Source: Annulohypoxylon bovei var. microspora (taxonomy: Eukaryota; Ascomycota; Sordariomycetes; Xylariales; Hypoxylaceae). Taken from it: a DNA stretch of 64,000 nt. The position numbers and the translations under genes were made by a program. Below the pieces are notes generated by a model. It saw only the letters and a program-made list of their open reading frames with translations. It made no database searches and had not been told where the DNA came from. The DNA lies in assembly GCA_022836615.1 (NCBI GenBank), contig MU405221.1, positions 186,001 through 250,000 on the forward strand, written 5' to 3'. This document shows, piece by piece, positions 47,568 through 58,358 of this stretch. Numbering within the stretch: the stretch's first letter is position 1; each line of letters begins with the position of its first letter.

Positions 47568-48855
47568 ATGGCGACTCGAACTCTCGAGTCTTGTTTCGAG
47601 CGCATGTCCGTCAATGACGAGAATGAATATCAGAAGTCTAAGGTCAGCCAAATGATAACCATATGGTACAAATGTAGCAATTGTATAACTTACACGTAAA
47701 CAGGTCGTTGCAACAACCACACAATTAACACAAAGCTCGAGTCGGCCGAATCTATACAAAGTCGCCCTGCAAGCCCAGAGTGCAAACACCGTCACCACCG
47801 TCACCCTACCATCCCAAGCCGCGCAACGCAAAGGTGCTCAACCTACCTCACCTACAAGGAAGCCGCTTCCGAATGCAAGTGCTGCATCTAGAGCATCTGA
47901 TGAAAAAGCACTGGTGGAGCGGAAGTCTGCGTCTCTGATTGATCAACCCTACGGACTGAAGCAATTTCACCTAGGCATGTTTGAGATCGGACGGCCTCTG
48001 GGAAAGGGTAAATTCGGGAGGGTCTACTTAGCACGTGAACGCACGAGTGGTTTTATTTGTGCCCTCAAGGTTCTGCACAAGAGCGAGTTGCAGCATGGTC
48101 GAGTAGAGAAGCAAGTACGTCGAGAGATTGAGATTCAGAGCAATCTAAGACACCCAAACATTCTGCAACTATTCGGTCATTTTCACGACAGCAAGCGGGT
48201 CTTTCTGATTCTGGAATTCGCCGGAAAGGGCGAGCTGTACAAACACCTGAGAAAGGAAAATCGGTTTCCCGAATGGAAAGCCTCGCAGTATATTGCTCAG
48301 ATGGCGAGCGCGTTGCGTTACTTACACCGCAAGCACGTCATCCACCGAGACATCAAGCCCGAGAACATCCTCATGGGGATTCACGGCGAAATCAAGATCT
48401 CGGATTTTGGCTGGAGTGTGCATGCACCAAATAGCAGGCGGCAGACCATGTGCGGTACTCTCGACTACCTTCCGCCTGAGATGCTGAGGCCGGGTACCTC
48501 GGACAACTTTTACAATGAGAAGGTGGACCTCTGGAGTCTGGGAGTGTTAACTTACGAGTTTCTGGTGGGCGAGGCGCCGTTTGAAGATACACCCGTCATG
48601 ACGCAGAGGAGAATTGCGAAGGCAGACATGTCTATCCCCTCGTTCATTAGTCCCGAAGCAAGGGACCTTATTAAGAGGGTGAGTTTTCCCCTAAATATCA
48701 AAGCCTCTGCTGAGATACATCTGCTAACATGGGAATAGCTATTGGTTCTCGACCCTGAGAAGAGAATTCCTCTAGAACAAGTCCAGACTCACCCTTGGAT
48801 CACGAAGCACTGCATCAAGGGGGAGCGGGCAGCAAATAGGGAGAGATCGCACTGA
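47568..48855 (+). CDS. Aurora-family protein kinase (Ipl1/Ark1)
   Basis: Model: join(47568..47642,47704..48678,48739..48855), 388 aa. The kinase domain runs from about residue 117 to 370: glycine loop GKGKFGRV from G125, ATP-binding lysine K147 in ALKVL, catalytic HRDIKPEN (D241), DFGWSVHAP (D259) and the Aurora-specific activation segment RRQTMCGTLDYLPPEM with the autophosphorylated threonine T273. The DFGWSVHAP block and RRxTxCGTxDYLPPE are diagnostic. The N-terminal 100 residues are disordered. Aurora is the catalytic part of the chromosomal passenger complex and corrects kinetochore-microtubule attachments. Ascomycetes usually have a single copy, so this gene is probably essential; that is inference. 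Confidence 0.94.
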
Positions 48856-49115
48856 TGATTATCAATGAATTAAAGGAACGGGCTTCACTTGTAAATTTGT
48901 AGCGAATGGCGTTTAGGCAAGGGTAATCTGGCCGGGGAATCTGCATAATGGGGAGTCGGAAGCTATCGCGTACCATTCCAAATAACACGACTAATCCACG
49001 AATAATCATGATTCATTGCTTCGTCTTTTGCCTTGCCTTAACTCCTAGTGCCTATAGGGATGAATATTGGTACAAGTGATTAATACAGAACTCGTTAGAA
49101 AAGTTTCGTCAACGC
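48856..49115. other. Convergent spacer
   Basis: 260 bp between the stop codons of Aurora (+) and ATP23 (-). It holds both 3' ends. Confidence 0.5.
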
Positions 49116-50013
49116 TTATCTGTAGACCTCGTCAAATGGTCGGGTGTCTGAGAAACATGAATCCCACACTTGATTCACCACTTTCACCGCTTGCACGTCG
49201 TCCTTACACGTCGGCCGCGCCTGGACGGACAGTGCCGCTCGCCTCCGTACGCAGTTCTGGAATTGCTGTGTTAACGTCCAGTTCCCTCTCGTCCACGCCT
49301 CCCTCGTCCATCTGCACTCGCCGCTCAGCATCGCCGCTCGGATCTGTCGACACCACGTTAGAACACCGTCCGGGTTGTAGACTTAAGAAAGTAAATGGTA
49401 AGCAAGTAGATGGTTAGATATTCACCTCTGTGCAAGCCGAGTGCTTCAAATCCTTATCGGCCATCCAGTCGACCTTCCACCGCAAGTGGTCCCAGGCGTG
49501 CACCATCTCGTGGGCCAGGGTATCCTCGAGGTGGTGGCGGTTGCGCACCTCGTTGGCGCAGATGAGGATGCCGTGGTCGGGGCTGAAGCCGCCGCTGGCG
49601 CGGTAGACGTCGCCGCCCTCGGTCAGGCGGGCGGGGCAGCGCTTGCACACGACGTTGGAGCCGTCGAGGTTGCCGTTCAGGGCGGCGACGCGCTCGCGCA
49701 TGAAGCGCACGGTGGGCGAGTAGGCGAAGGCCCAGTCGCGGTACTGCTCGCACCGCGCGCAGTCGTCGGCCTCGCGCTCCCGGTACCGCGACTCGCGGTA
49801 GTGGAAGGCGCCCTCGCGCGTCATGTTGCCCGTCAGGATCTTGAAGTAGTTCACCCACCACGCCGTCTGCGGATCGAAGCCCGTTCGCTGCGGGTCGTTG
49901 GTCAGGATGCGTGGGGGGGAGCCGGGCTGCTGCGAGGGGGCGGCTGGCGAGGGCGGGGTGGGCTGCGAGGCGGGAGGCGGGGGAGCGCTGGGTTCTGATG
50001 GCTGCGACGACAT
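49116..50013 (-). CDS. ATP23: Mitochondrial inner-membrane protease ATP23
   Basis: Model: complement(join(49116..49343,49426..50013)), 271 aa. The metalloprotease motif is HEMVH (H168-H172) in LAHEMVHAWDH. Cysteine-rich segments CARCEQYRDWAF, VVCKRCPARL and SACTE fit the family, whose disulfides form in the intermembrane space. After the 82-nt intron the protein continues IRAAMLSGECRW and ends near SCFSDTRPFDEVYR. ATP23 processes the Atp6 precursor and acts as a chaperone for F1Fo ATP synthase assembly in yeast. The N-terminal 35 residues are Pro/Ser-rich. Exon 1 is extremely GC-rich, unlike exon 2 and the neighbouring genes. Confidence 0.92.
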
Positions 50014-50354
50014 TGCGAGTTGAGTTGTCGAGGGTGTATGTATGTATGTAGGAACCGTTTTTTAAAGTTAAGGAACCTTGTTAGAATGGACGGAGTCAAT
50101 TGCAATAAGGTTGTCCGGGTTCCCTGCTTCCCCAGGTGCCAACTAAAAATTGCGGCCCGTTGCGGAGCAAAAGGTCAGGCTTTTCTTAAAATTCCGATTT
50201 CGGCAGGGGTTACACCGCAGTCCAATTGGGACTGCGATTATTACTTGGGCGGCAGGTAGCAACCACGCCAGCTCGTTACCTTTCTAAGAATTTAATGCTC
50301 CACAGCAACTCAATTCCCCTGTAGCAAATACGCACATACGCCCTACCTACCGCC
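50014..50354. promoter_or_regulatory. Divergent promoter, ATP23 / glutamate 5-kinase
   Basis: 341 bp between the two divergent start codons. It must hold both promoters. TGTATGTATGTA-type repeats occur near 50035. No factor site is claimed. Confidence 0.55.
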
Positions 50355-52047
50355 ATGGCAGAGCCAGGGGGCACGCCTTGTAAGTGACGAGTCCACTCAT
50401 TATGTATGGACAACTATGTAAAATGTCGATTTCTTTAAAGGATCTGTTCTGTAAAAAATTCATTTGTCCACAGTTGTAGTTACCTGCTAATGTTGTTGAA
50501 AATATAGCGGACATGAAGGGCCCTAAGCCACTGACGATTGTCATCAAATTAGGTGAGTCAACCCTCAAATTATTATTGAGTATCAACTTTACGTAACATT
50601 GCACAAGGGACGGTGAGCTGACTTACACAGGAACTAGTTCCATTGTCGACGAGAAGACTCATGAACCACTCTTGTCAATTTTAACTCTCATTGTCGAGAC
50701 GGCTGTTAAGTTGCGCAAAGATGGCCACAAGGTCATAATTGTCTCTTCCGGCGCCATTGGCGTCGGTCTTCGACGAATGGACGTCGACAAAAGGCCAAAG
50801 CATCTGTCTAAGTTACAAGCTCTTGCTGCAATTGGTCAATGCCGCCTGATGAGTTTATGGGATAGTCTCTTTGGACATCTCCGCCAACCAATCGCTCAGG
50901 TTCTTCTGACGAGAAACGATATTGCGGATGTTAGTGAAACCCCTCGCTACTGTATGTTTAAGCGTATTTGCTGACAGTATACGGCAGCGAACAAGATATC
51001 TGAACGCTCAGAATACTATGATGGAATTGTTGGAGATGGGTGTTATACCCATTGTGAACGAGAACGATACCTTAGCTGTTGCTGAGATTAAGTTCGGCGA
51101 CAACGACACACTGTCAGCTATTACTGCGGCTATGGTGCACGCTAATTTCCTCTTCTTGATGACGGATGTGGATTGCTTGTATGACAAAAATCCACGAACA
51201 CACCCTGATGCTCAACCCATAGAAGAGGTAGAGGATATCAGTGCAATCCGCGCGGATGGTAAATTACCCCTTGAAATATTTAGAGAATCATAAAACTAAT
51301 GCGAATCTAGTTTCTAGTGCTGGATCTTCTCTGGGTACTGGTGGCATGAGCACAAAGATTGTTGCTGCTAGGCTCGCGACGTCTGCTGGTGTAACCACAG
51401 TCATCACTCGATCTTCCTCCCCGGGGAATATCGTGAAGATCGTTCGCTACCTCCAAGCTCGCAAGAAGCAGACCTCGTCACATCACTCACCGGTGGAGTC
51501 AGATGATCCCCTTACTCGGTCAACGGTGTCGTTAACCCTCGACGTGCTAGAGAAGGCACCCCTGCATACTCGATTCCTCCCTTTATCTCATCCAATCCGG
51601 GATCGATACTTTTGGATTCTTCACGGCCTAGCCCCACACGGTACAATTTATATTGATGCCGGTGCGCACCAAGCCCTTGCGGACAAAGCCGGGCTGCTGC
51701 CAGTAGGCGTGCTAGACGTGGAGGGAAATTTTGCTCAGCAAGAAGCCGTCCGCCTCATAGTTGTGAAGAAAAGGTCGGAGCCTGGCCCGGACGGTAAACT
51801 ATGGGAAGGCCCGGGGTACGAAGTTGGTAGGGCGTTGGTCAACTATGCTGCCCCCGAGATCATCCGGATCAAGGGACACCGAAGCACGCAAATTGAAGCC
51901 CTTCTAGGCTACGCTGATAGCGAGTATGTGGCTGACCGAGAGAGTATCAGTCTCCTTCACAGGGAGAGCCGGCCCGTCACACCTGTTTTTGAGAAATTGA
52001 ACGAGAACGGGGGAGTGGCTGCATATGAGAATGACACTAGTTTATAG
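50355..52047 (+). CDS. PRO1: Glutamate 5-kinase (proline biosynthesis)
   Basis: Model: join(50355..50379,50508..50552,50631..50929,50988..51258,51311..52047), 458 aa. It phosphorylates L-glutamate with ATP to gamma-glutamyl phosphate, the first step to proline. The amino-acid kinase domain shows VIKLGTSSIV, VIIVSSGAIGVGL, LQALAAIGQ, QVLLTRNDIADRTRYLNAQNT, PIVNENDT, FGDNDTLSA, MTDVDCLYDKNP and GTGGMSTKI. The C-terminal PUA domain starts near residue 324 (GTIYIDAGAHQAL). Feedback inhibition by proline is normal for the family and cannot be judged here. The start uses a 25-nt first exon (MAEPGGTP) with a good CGCCATGG context; the next ATG at 50513 lies in exon 2. All five exons join in phase. 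Confidence 0.93.
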
Positions 52048-52341
52048 GAATCGCGTTACATAGATTGGATGGCGCCGGAGTTATAGGAAAGACAAAACTT
52101 GATCTTGCTGAACACCCAGATTCTGAATAGGGGAAGATTCACTAATTTGCACAGGGGTAATATAGAAATTGGACAAAGTCATAGATTACTTGTAAATAAC
52201 CTTGAACGCCCCTGAAATGCACACAAATTAAGCCAATCCTAAACTCCGGGCCTTTTTAGTGCTAATCCGCCATACACCCTTTCACTTTTGGTATCCATAT
52301 ACACACCCATCACATCTACCATCAACCAGACCTCTGATCTA
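52048..52341. other. Convergent spacer
   Basis: 294 bp between the stop codons of glutamate 5-kinase (+) and NIP7 (-). No feature was seen. Confidence 0.5.
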
Positions 52342-52974
52342 TCAGCTCGCGAATAACGTATCTTCGTCTCTAAGGTATTCTCCACAGTCGGACTGTCTAA
52401 AGCACACGATACCCGTAGGATCCAATCTCCGGGCCTCGGCCGTGCTTCGGGCCGTGACGCCGAAGCCGAGAGGCGTGTCGGACATGCTGTATACCACGAT
52501 GCCCTGGTGGCTAGGACAGTCGTCGGACCAGCGGCCCACGTGCGCCTTGACGACGTTACCGCCGTATAGGAAGGGCATCTCGCCGTTGGGCTTGATCCAT
52601 AGCTTGTACCGCGCGTGCTCGGCTAGGATGGGGAGGGCCGTGATGTGCAGGCGGAACTTGCCCGTTTTGGTGAACTTGCCTGTTTGTCGCGGTTCTTGTT
52701 AGCTGCATTTAATATTTGATTGAGATATTGTTCGCAATGTTAACCTACCCAGGCATATTCCCAAGGATGCGAGGTTATCCCTTGATATCGACGTAGCTAG
52801 GTTTGCGACGGAGAGCAGGACATAGTATACTCTGTCGCGATTCAATCGGAAGACATATCGATCGGCGTCGGCTGAGTCGTCGAGAGGCGCAATTAGGTTC
52901 TTTAGCGAGTTTCCTGTATAATTCGCCAGTTTCTCGAAGAGAACTTTGGTCTCTGGTTCTGTGAGAGGCCTCAT
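52342..52974 (-). CDS. NIP7: 60S ribosome biogenesis protein NIP7
   Basis: Model: complement(join(52342..52679,52749..52974)), 187 aa. The start MRPLTEPETKVLFEKLANY and blocks SLKNLIAPLDD, DRYVFRLN, VYYVLLSVANLATSI, KFTKTGKFRLHITAL, KPNGEMPFLYGGNVVKAHVGRW and the end CGEYLRDEDTLFAS follow NIP7 almost residue by residue, with a C-terminal PUA domain that binds RNA. NIP7 is needed for 27S pre-rRNA processing in the nucleolus. The 69-nt intron falls after GICLG. An in-frame upstream stretch has a GTG-like beginning but no better start. It is divergent with NOC3, another 60S assembly factor. Confidence 0.95.
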
Positions 52975-53277
52975 AGTGATTATATCTCTATATCTCGTCG
53001 TGCTCGGGTCTAGATATGAGTTTGCGACATAGATATATGGTGGGGTGTGCACTTTGGATTTTAGTTGTAGGAAAAAATTCTGCCGTTGGAAATTTTGGCG
53101 GTGAGAGAGGTACTGAATACAGCGGAATCACCCCGATTGGTTAAACAATTGATATAGTGGAGACACTATGCAGGAACCCCTGCGAATTTCAGAAATTTTG
53201 AATTTCTTAACCAGCCAAATGAGTTCAGAACGTTTCATTCTCTTAAAGCTAATTAATAACTGTATCTATATTCAATA
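52975..53277. promoter_or_regulatory. Shared divergent promoter, NIP7 / NOC3
   Basis: 303 bp between the two start codons. It contains GAAATTTT at 53089-53096 and at 53193-53200, resembling the core of the yeast ribosomal-RNA-processing element (RRPE). That element is known from yeast; its use here is untested. Confidence 0.5.
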
Positions 53278-55335
53278 ATGGCTTCAAGACCCACGAAAAA
53301 GAGAAAGCTCACTCCGCCTCAGTCCGATGACGAGGGTTCTTCTCGGAAACCTAACCCAAAGATACAAAAGTCTTTCTTAGCAAATGCAGCGAATTGGGAC
53401 TTGGAGCAGGACTATGAAACGAGAGCTCGGAAGGGAAAGAAGAATGAGAAGCAGAGTACCCGACTCCCTTTGAAACTTCCGGGTGGGCGTGTGCAACATG
53501 TCTCCGCGCCGGCTGTCGACTTTGGCTCCCTTGAAAGTGACGAGGATTGGTTAGAAGGTGAGGATGCTGGGTCCGAAGACGAGGAAGCAAGAGTAAAGCA
53601 ACCTGCGAAACCTGATATACCCGAGCATCAGCAAATACGGGAAGCTAAAGAGGAGTTGGCTAAAATAGCTCTGCTTCTCAACGAAACTCCCGAGGAGAAT
53701 GGAGGTGCCTTCAAAGCACTGGCCAGGATTGGACAGTCCAGGATCCCGGCTATACAGAAACTTACACTGGCTACGCAACTAGCCGTTTACAAAGACGTCA
53801 TCCCTGGCTATCGAATACGGCCCGTTGTGGAAGACGCACCGGAGGAGAAGTTATCGAAGGACGTGAGAAGGGTACGGACTTTTGAGACTTCTCTCATCTC
53901 CGGGTACCAGGCGTATGTGAAGGATCTCACGAGGCATGCTAAGTCAGGGCGGCACCATACGAACGAAGGCAAGGGTCAGAGCGTCGCAAGTGTTGCTATT
54001 ATGTGCGCTTGCAACTTGTTGACTGCTGTGCCTCACTTCAATTTCCGAAGCGATCTAATTAAGATTCTCGTGGGAAAGCTCTCTAAGAGGCACGTCGATG
54101 ACGATTTCAACAAGTGTCTCCAGACGCTCGAGACTCTTTTCAAGGAGGACGAAGATGGATCCCCGGCTATGGAGGCCGTCTCGCTCCTTTCTAGGATGAT
54201 GAAGGCTAAAGAGTACGATGTGCACGAAAGCGTAGTCAACCTCTTCCTACACCTCCGTCTACTATCAGGTTTCTCTCATAGGGCATCCAGGGATTCTGTA
54301 GATCGCTCAAACGCTGCCACCGCTCCCAACGGCAAGAAGTTCAAATCAAAGAAGGAGTTTCGAAACAAGAGGGAACGGAAATATATCAAGGAGCAAAAGT
54401 CGCTACAGAAGGACATGGCACAGGCAGACGCAGTAGTGAGCTACGAAGAGAGAGAAAGGAAGGAAGGCGAGACCCTGAAACTCGTGTTCGGCTCATATTT
54501 TCGGATCCTCAAGCTTCGCGTGCCGCACCTCATGGGCGCTGTCCTGGAGGGTCTATCCAAGTACGCTCACCTGATCAACCAGAACTTCTTCGGCGATCTC
54601 CTCGAAGCTCTCAAGGATCTTATCCGACACAGCGACGCTTCTGAAGATGGCTTAGAAGGCGATGACGAAGATGCAGACGATGACGGAGCACCGATCCGCA
54701 ACACCTCCCGCGAAGCCCTCCTCTGCACCACGACCGCCTTCGCGCTCCTCGCGGGCCAGGACGCGCACAACGCCCGCGCGGACCTGCACCTCGACCTATC
54801 CTTCTTCACCACGCACCTATTCCAAACCCTCTTCCCCCTATGTCTGAACCCAGACCTCGAGCTCGGCGCGCGCTCGCTCCACCTGCCCGACCCGGACAAG
54901 CCCTCCTCGCACCCCGCGCCCACCACCAACAACAAAGTCAACCTGCAGACGACGACGGTCCTGCTGATCCGCTGCATCACGGCCATCCTCCTGCCCTCCT
55001 GGAACGTCCGGTCCGTGCCCCCCCTGCGCCTGGCCGCCTTCGCCAAGCAGCTGTGCACCGCGGCGCTGCACGTGCCGGAGAAGTCCGCCCAGGCCATCCT
55101 GGCCCTGCTGTCCGACGTCGCCGCCACCCACGGCCGCAAGATCGGCGCGCTGTGGAATACCGAGGAGAGGAAGGGCGACGGCGCGTTCAACCCCCTGAGC
55201 GAGAGCGTCGAGGGCAGCAACCCGTTCGCGGCCACCGTGTGGGAGGGCGAGATCCTGAGGCGCCATTATTGCCCTAAGGTTAGGGAGGGTGTGAGGCTTG
55301 TCGAAAGGAGTTTGGGGAAGGCGACGGAGAGGTGA
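53278..55335 (+). CDS. NOC3: Nucleolar complex-associated protein 3 (Noc3)
   Basis: Single exon, 685 aa. The start MASRPTKKRKLTPP is a basic nucleolar-type N-terminus. Family blocks are KSFLANAANWDLEQDYE, REAKEELAKIALLLNE, QKLTLATQLAVYKDVIPGYRIR, VRRVRTFETSLISGYQAYVK and the region LKLVFGSYFRILK to ISRNFFGD-type sequence (here LINQNFFGDLLEALKDLI), with helical repeats to the C-terminus, which matches the CBF/Noc superfamily. Noc3 pairs with Noc2 in pre-60S export and, in yeast, also takes part in replication initiation. Third-position GC rises sharply from about 54690 to the end, within the same open frame. Confidence 0.93.
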   Translation: MASRPTKKRKLTPPQSDDEGSSRKPNPKIQKSFLANAANWDLEQDYETRARKGKKNEKQSTRLPLKLPGGRVQHVSAPAVDFGSLESDEDWLEGEDAGSEDEEARVKQPAKPDIPEHQQIREAKEELAKIALLLNETPEENGGAFKALARIGQSRIPAIQKLTLATQLAVYKDVIPGYRIRPVVEDAPEEKLSKDVRRVRTFETSLISGYQAYVKDLTRHAKSGRHHTNEGKGQSVASVAIMCACNLLTAVPHFNFRSDLIKILVGKLSKRHVDDDFNKCLQTLETLFKEDEDGSPAMEAVSLLSRMMKAKEYDVHESVVNLFLHLRLLSGFSHRASRDSVDRSNAATAPNGKKFKSKKEFRNKRERKYIKEQKSLQKDMAQADAVVSYEERERKEGETLKLVFGSYFRILKLRVPHLMGAVLEGLSKYAHLINQNFFGDLLEALKDLIRHSDASEDGLEGDDEDADDDGAPIRNTSREALLCTTTAFALLAGQDAHNARADLHLDLSFFTTHLFQTLFPLCLNPDLELGARSLHLPDPDKPSSHPAPTTNNKVNLQTTTVLLIRCITAILLPSWNVRSVPPLRLAAFAKQLCTAALHVPEKSAQAILALLSDVAATHGRKIGALWNTEERKGDGAFNPLSESVEGSNPFAATVWEGEILRRHYCPKVREGVRLVERSLGKATER

Positions 55336-56585
55336 GGGGATGGAAAGGATGGGTAGGGGGTGGAGAGGGGGAGGACTGGAAAAGAGGAGCATTGGTTGGG
55401 TAGGGAGAGGAAAGAGAAGGTCAGGATGGGATAGTAGATAATACCACAGTATTGTCAATGCATATAAAACCCTTCTTACGGGTTAAGTTCACTGCTTAAT
55501 GTCTCTATAGTAGTCTAGTATGGTTGTGTATACATCTAACCTTGGAATAAACAATTAAAACAGAACAACCTCTTATGTCGCATTGTAGTCTCTACCATAT
55601 ACATCCCGGTTACTTTATATTCCATTTATCCGTACAAGTTCACTTCATATGAGAAAGTCATGGTGGGCAAGGAATTAGTATTAGTATACCCCTATATACG
55701 AGGGGGTTCTGCAACGCAGCTATCGACATTTACATGTCCTTTGCGTGCTCTCAATTTCCTAAGCACCCACGCATTGGTGCAGGTATAGAAATCCGACAAG
55801 TTCCATCACATAGTCTCGCCTATCTAGCAGATTGGGAGACAATGTGATAGAAGTGAAAGAAGCGAAAAAGAAAAAGACGTTTGCCTCGGCCAGAGTCCCT
55901 TTGCCGTCAAACACGGCCACCGAGAACTCGGCGAAGGGAATATCAAGACGACTGGACGACCTAGTAGAATCAAACAATTTGGGTTTTGTGGTCGTCAAAG
56001 AGGCTTCGTCAATGTCGATATCTTGCCATTCTGTCCTGGGCGGAGCAAACTGCAATATCAACGTTGTGGATATACCTAGGTACCCAGAGAGTCCAAAAAC
56101 TCTCGGGAAACCACGGGTAAATGTGAATCAAGGGTATCGAAGATCGGAAACCTTACGAAAACCAAGGAAATTAGGGAGTTTGCCTTCGGGGCATATCTCG
56201 AAACGTAGAGTCTTCGTGCTTCTTGTGGTACAAACCCACTCTTCGTGAAGACATGGTCGGTTATCGGTAAGTAAGGTTCCTGCTAAATGAAAATTGTAAG
56301 CATCTGATCGTTGACATCATAATCTCAGAGTAGGGGTTTCTCATACCTCAGCAAGTATTATTAATCCCAGCAACATGGGATCGCATCACAATGTGTTCGT
56401 CGACATACACATGGCCAGTGATCTCAATTCATCCGGACCCCTTTTCCGGACAAGTGAGAGGGAAATGTGAACCTAACGGTTCAGGCGCACATGCTAGGAC
56501 GAAGGAATAAACAACGATCAACTTATTACAACAGAAAACTAGGCTCGAGAGCCCTATTTGTTGTTGGCGAATGTTGTTGATCTCA
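55336..56585. other. Convergent spacer
   Basis: It lies between NOC3 (+) and the SRW-motif gene (-). Frames at 55759-56061 (-) and 55832-56248 (+) overlap and lack protein character. TACCTAGGTA lies at 56073-56082. No gene is called. Confidence 0.5.
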
Positions 56586-57434
56586 TTAGGCCCAGCGGGA
56601 AGAGGAGAGACCAAATCCCTTCGACATTCCACTAGAGACGATGTGACCTGCAGGGGCCGGTCCGCGTCTTTGCGAGCCATCTCGCTCCTCGTTACGCTTC
56701 TCCGGCGAGGACTCGTCAACGTCCATGTAGGAGCTTCCGTAGTAATCAGCGTTCTCTGAGTTCCATCGTGAGGCGCGGAGACCTCCGTATCGCGGTGGCG
56801 TGCCAGGTTCGCTTGTCTGATCCGTGCCACTCATGGCTACATCAGCTTTCTGAGTCTCCAGAGATTCTTTCTTACTGGTGAATTGCATGACCGGTTGGCT
56901 AATCTCTCCCTCTTCTTCATCAAGGATTGATCGGTGAAAGAGGCTAGCAGGTCGACGTTGCTGAGGAACCTCATTCTCTTGTCGCGGAGCTAGATTGCGG
57001 GGAGGAGGAGACTGGTTGAAGTCCAGCAGATCGCCATTGCGACCTCGCGGCTGAGGGGGAGGCAAGCGTTGGACGGGGGGTGTATACGGGCTGAGACGAG
57101 GATGTACGCCCTGGCCAGGGGGAGTGCGACGAGGAGATAGGCGTTGGATGGGAGGTGTATAGTGGCTATAGGGGCCTCGACTAGGAGGTAGGCGTTGGTT
57201 GGTAGGTGCATGACTGGGAGCCGGGAAGCGGTCATGTTGCGAATTGCTCTGTTGACCAAAAGGCTCTAGTCTTGCACCACCACCACCACCACCACCACCA
57301 CCACCTCTGTTGCCTCGTCGCGACGCGGGTCCATTGCCCCTGCTACGGGATCTACCCTTACGTCGTGGCGATTTTGGGCCCTTGAAATCAGCCTGGAGTG
57401 CCTTGGCATCCTCGATACTTCCCTTTCCGAACAT
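56586..57434 (-). CDS. Low-complexity Gly/Pro/Arg-rich protein with SRW motifs, unknown function
   Basis: Single exon, 282 aa from MFGKGSIEDAKALQADF. A short ordered N-terminus is followed by an RGRSRSRG segment, a poly-Gly run encoded by (CCA)n on the + strand (about 57277-57306), and imperfect repeats of the unit YTPPIQRLSPRR / YTPPVQRLPPPQ. An ordered-looking patch is LFHRSILDEEEGEISQPVMQF. The C-terminus has two related motifs, GLRASRWNSE and GLSSSRWA, the second being the very end. I have seen terminal SRWA-type motifs in other fungal RNA-associated proteins, but do not assign a family. RNA or ribonucleoprotein association is a guess from composition. Confidence 0.65.
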   Translation of the reverse strand: MFGKGSIEDAKALQADFKGPKSPRRKGRSRSRGNGPASRRGNRGGGGGGGGGGARLEPFGQQSNSQHDRFPAPSHAPTNQRLPPSRGPYSHYTPPIQRLSPRRTPPGQGVHPRLSPYTPPVQRLPPPQPRGRNGDLLDFNQSPPPRNLAPRQENEVPQQRRPASLFHRSILDEEEGEISQPVMQFTSKKESLETQKADVAMSGTDQTSEPGTPPRYGGLRASRWNSENADYYGSSYMDVDESSPEKRNEERDGSQRRGPAPAGHIVSSGMSKGFGLSSSRWA

Positions 57435-58358
57435 CTTGGGCAACAAGGTTGTTTGTGATTATCCTAGGGAAGTTTAGAGGATACCGCAACACTCTTAGGG
57501 TTGTCGAGTATTAGACTAGAGTAGAGGTGACGTGTGAGAGGGCGGAGATGAAATAACGGAAAAGAGAAGAAGATGATGAATGGATGGAAGGAAGGAAGGA
57601 AGGAAGAAAAAAAGAGAGAGTTGAAGAATGTTGGTGTGAAAGAATACAATAGAGGAAGGAACTACCTAGGGCAGCACACCTTGTTCGCGTTTGGTGTCGC
57701 GTATCGGTAGGTAGGTAGGTAAGAAAGAAACAACAGACTGGAAGGAAAGGGCTACCAGGTAGGCAACTTATAGGTTTATTATGTAGGTAACTGCCCTAGG
57801 AATAGTCAGGTGGGTAAGAAGTAGCCCGTATGAAAGGAGGTAGGTCCCGAAAACACTATATGATGACTCCTTATAATACACATGACTATTCACGTATATA
57901 TATACTCGACTCACTTACCCCGTCTCTCTAGTGAATACTTCCCGTTAATATACGGATGTCTTGTGGACGAATCGAAATCCTACCGAGAGTCCCAATGGTA
58001 AAGTGTGGATTTGGTAGGTGTAGGTAGGTAGGTAGTAGTTTAGAATGATGTCTGTTAATGCAAGCACCCACATACTTGCAAACGGAACTGACCAGCCAAA
58101 GAACAGGAGGTCTCAGGATAAAAGATTTAAGACAACGATGCTGTGGTCCTGGAAATGCAACCTAAAAAGTAGTCACTCAATATATCCCAACCTAAGCATA
58201 AAATATCAGTTGAAAATTGATATACTGTTTACCTACTTACTTCAGTACACATAATAGCGGGAGTATTAAGTACCTATTAAGTATTAAGCAAGATAGAATA
58301 GACTCCTAAAAAAGATCCACCTATCTGAATAAGAAGCCTTCCAAGTGTAAAATTGAAA
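57435..58358. other. Promoter of the SRW-motif gene and 3' flank of POP3
   Basis: It carries GGAAGGAAGGAAGG (about 57588-57606) and several GGTAGGTAGGTA tracts (near 57710 and 58020). No gene was recognised. Confidence 0.5.

Noticed and set aside
55759..56248. Overlapping frames of 100 aa (-) and 138 aa (+)
   Set aside because: They mirror each other on opposite strands in a convergent spacer; neither has domain-like sequence.
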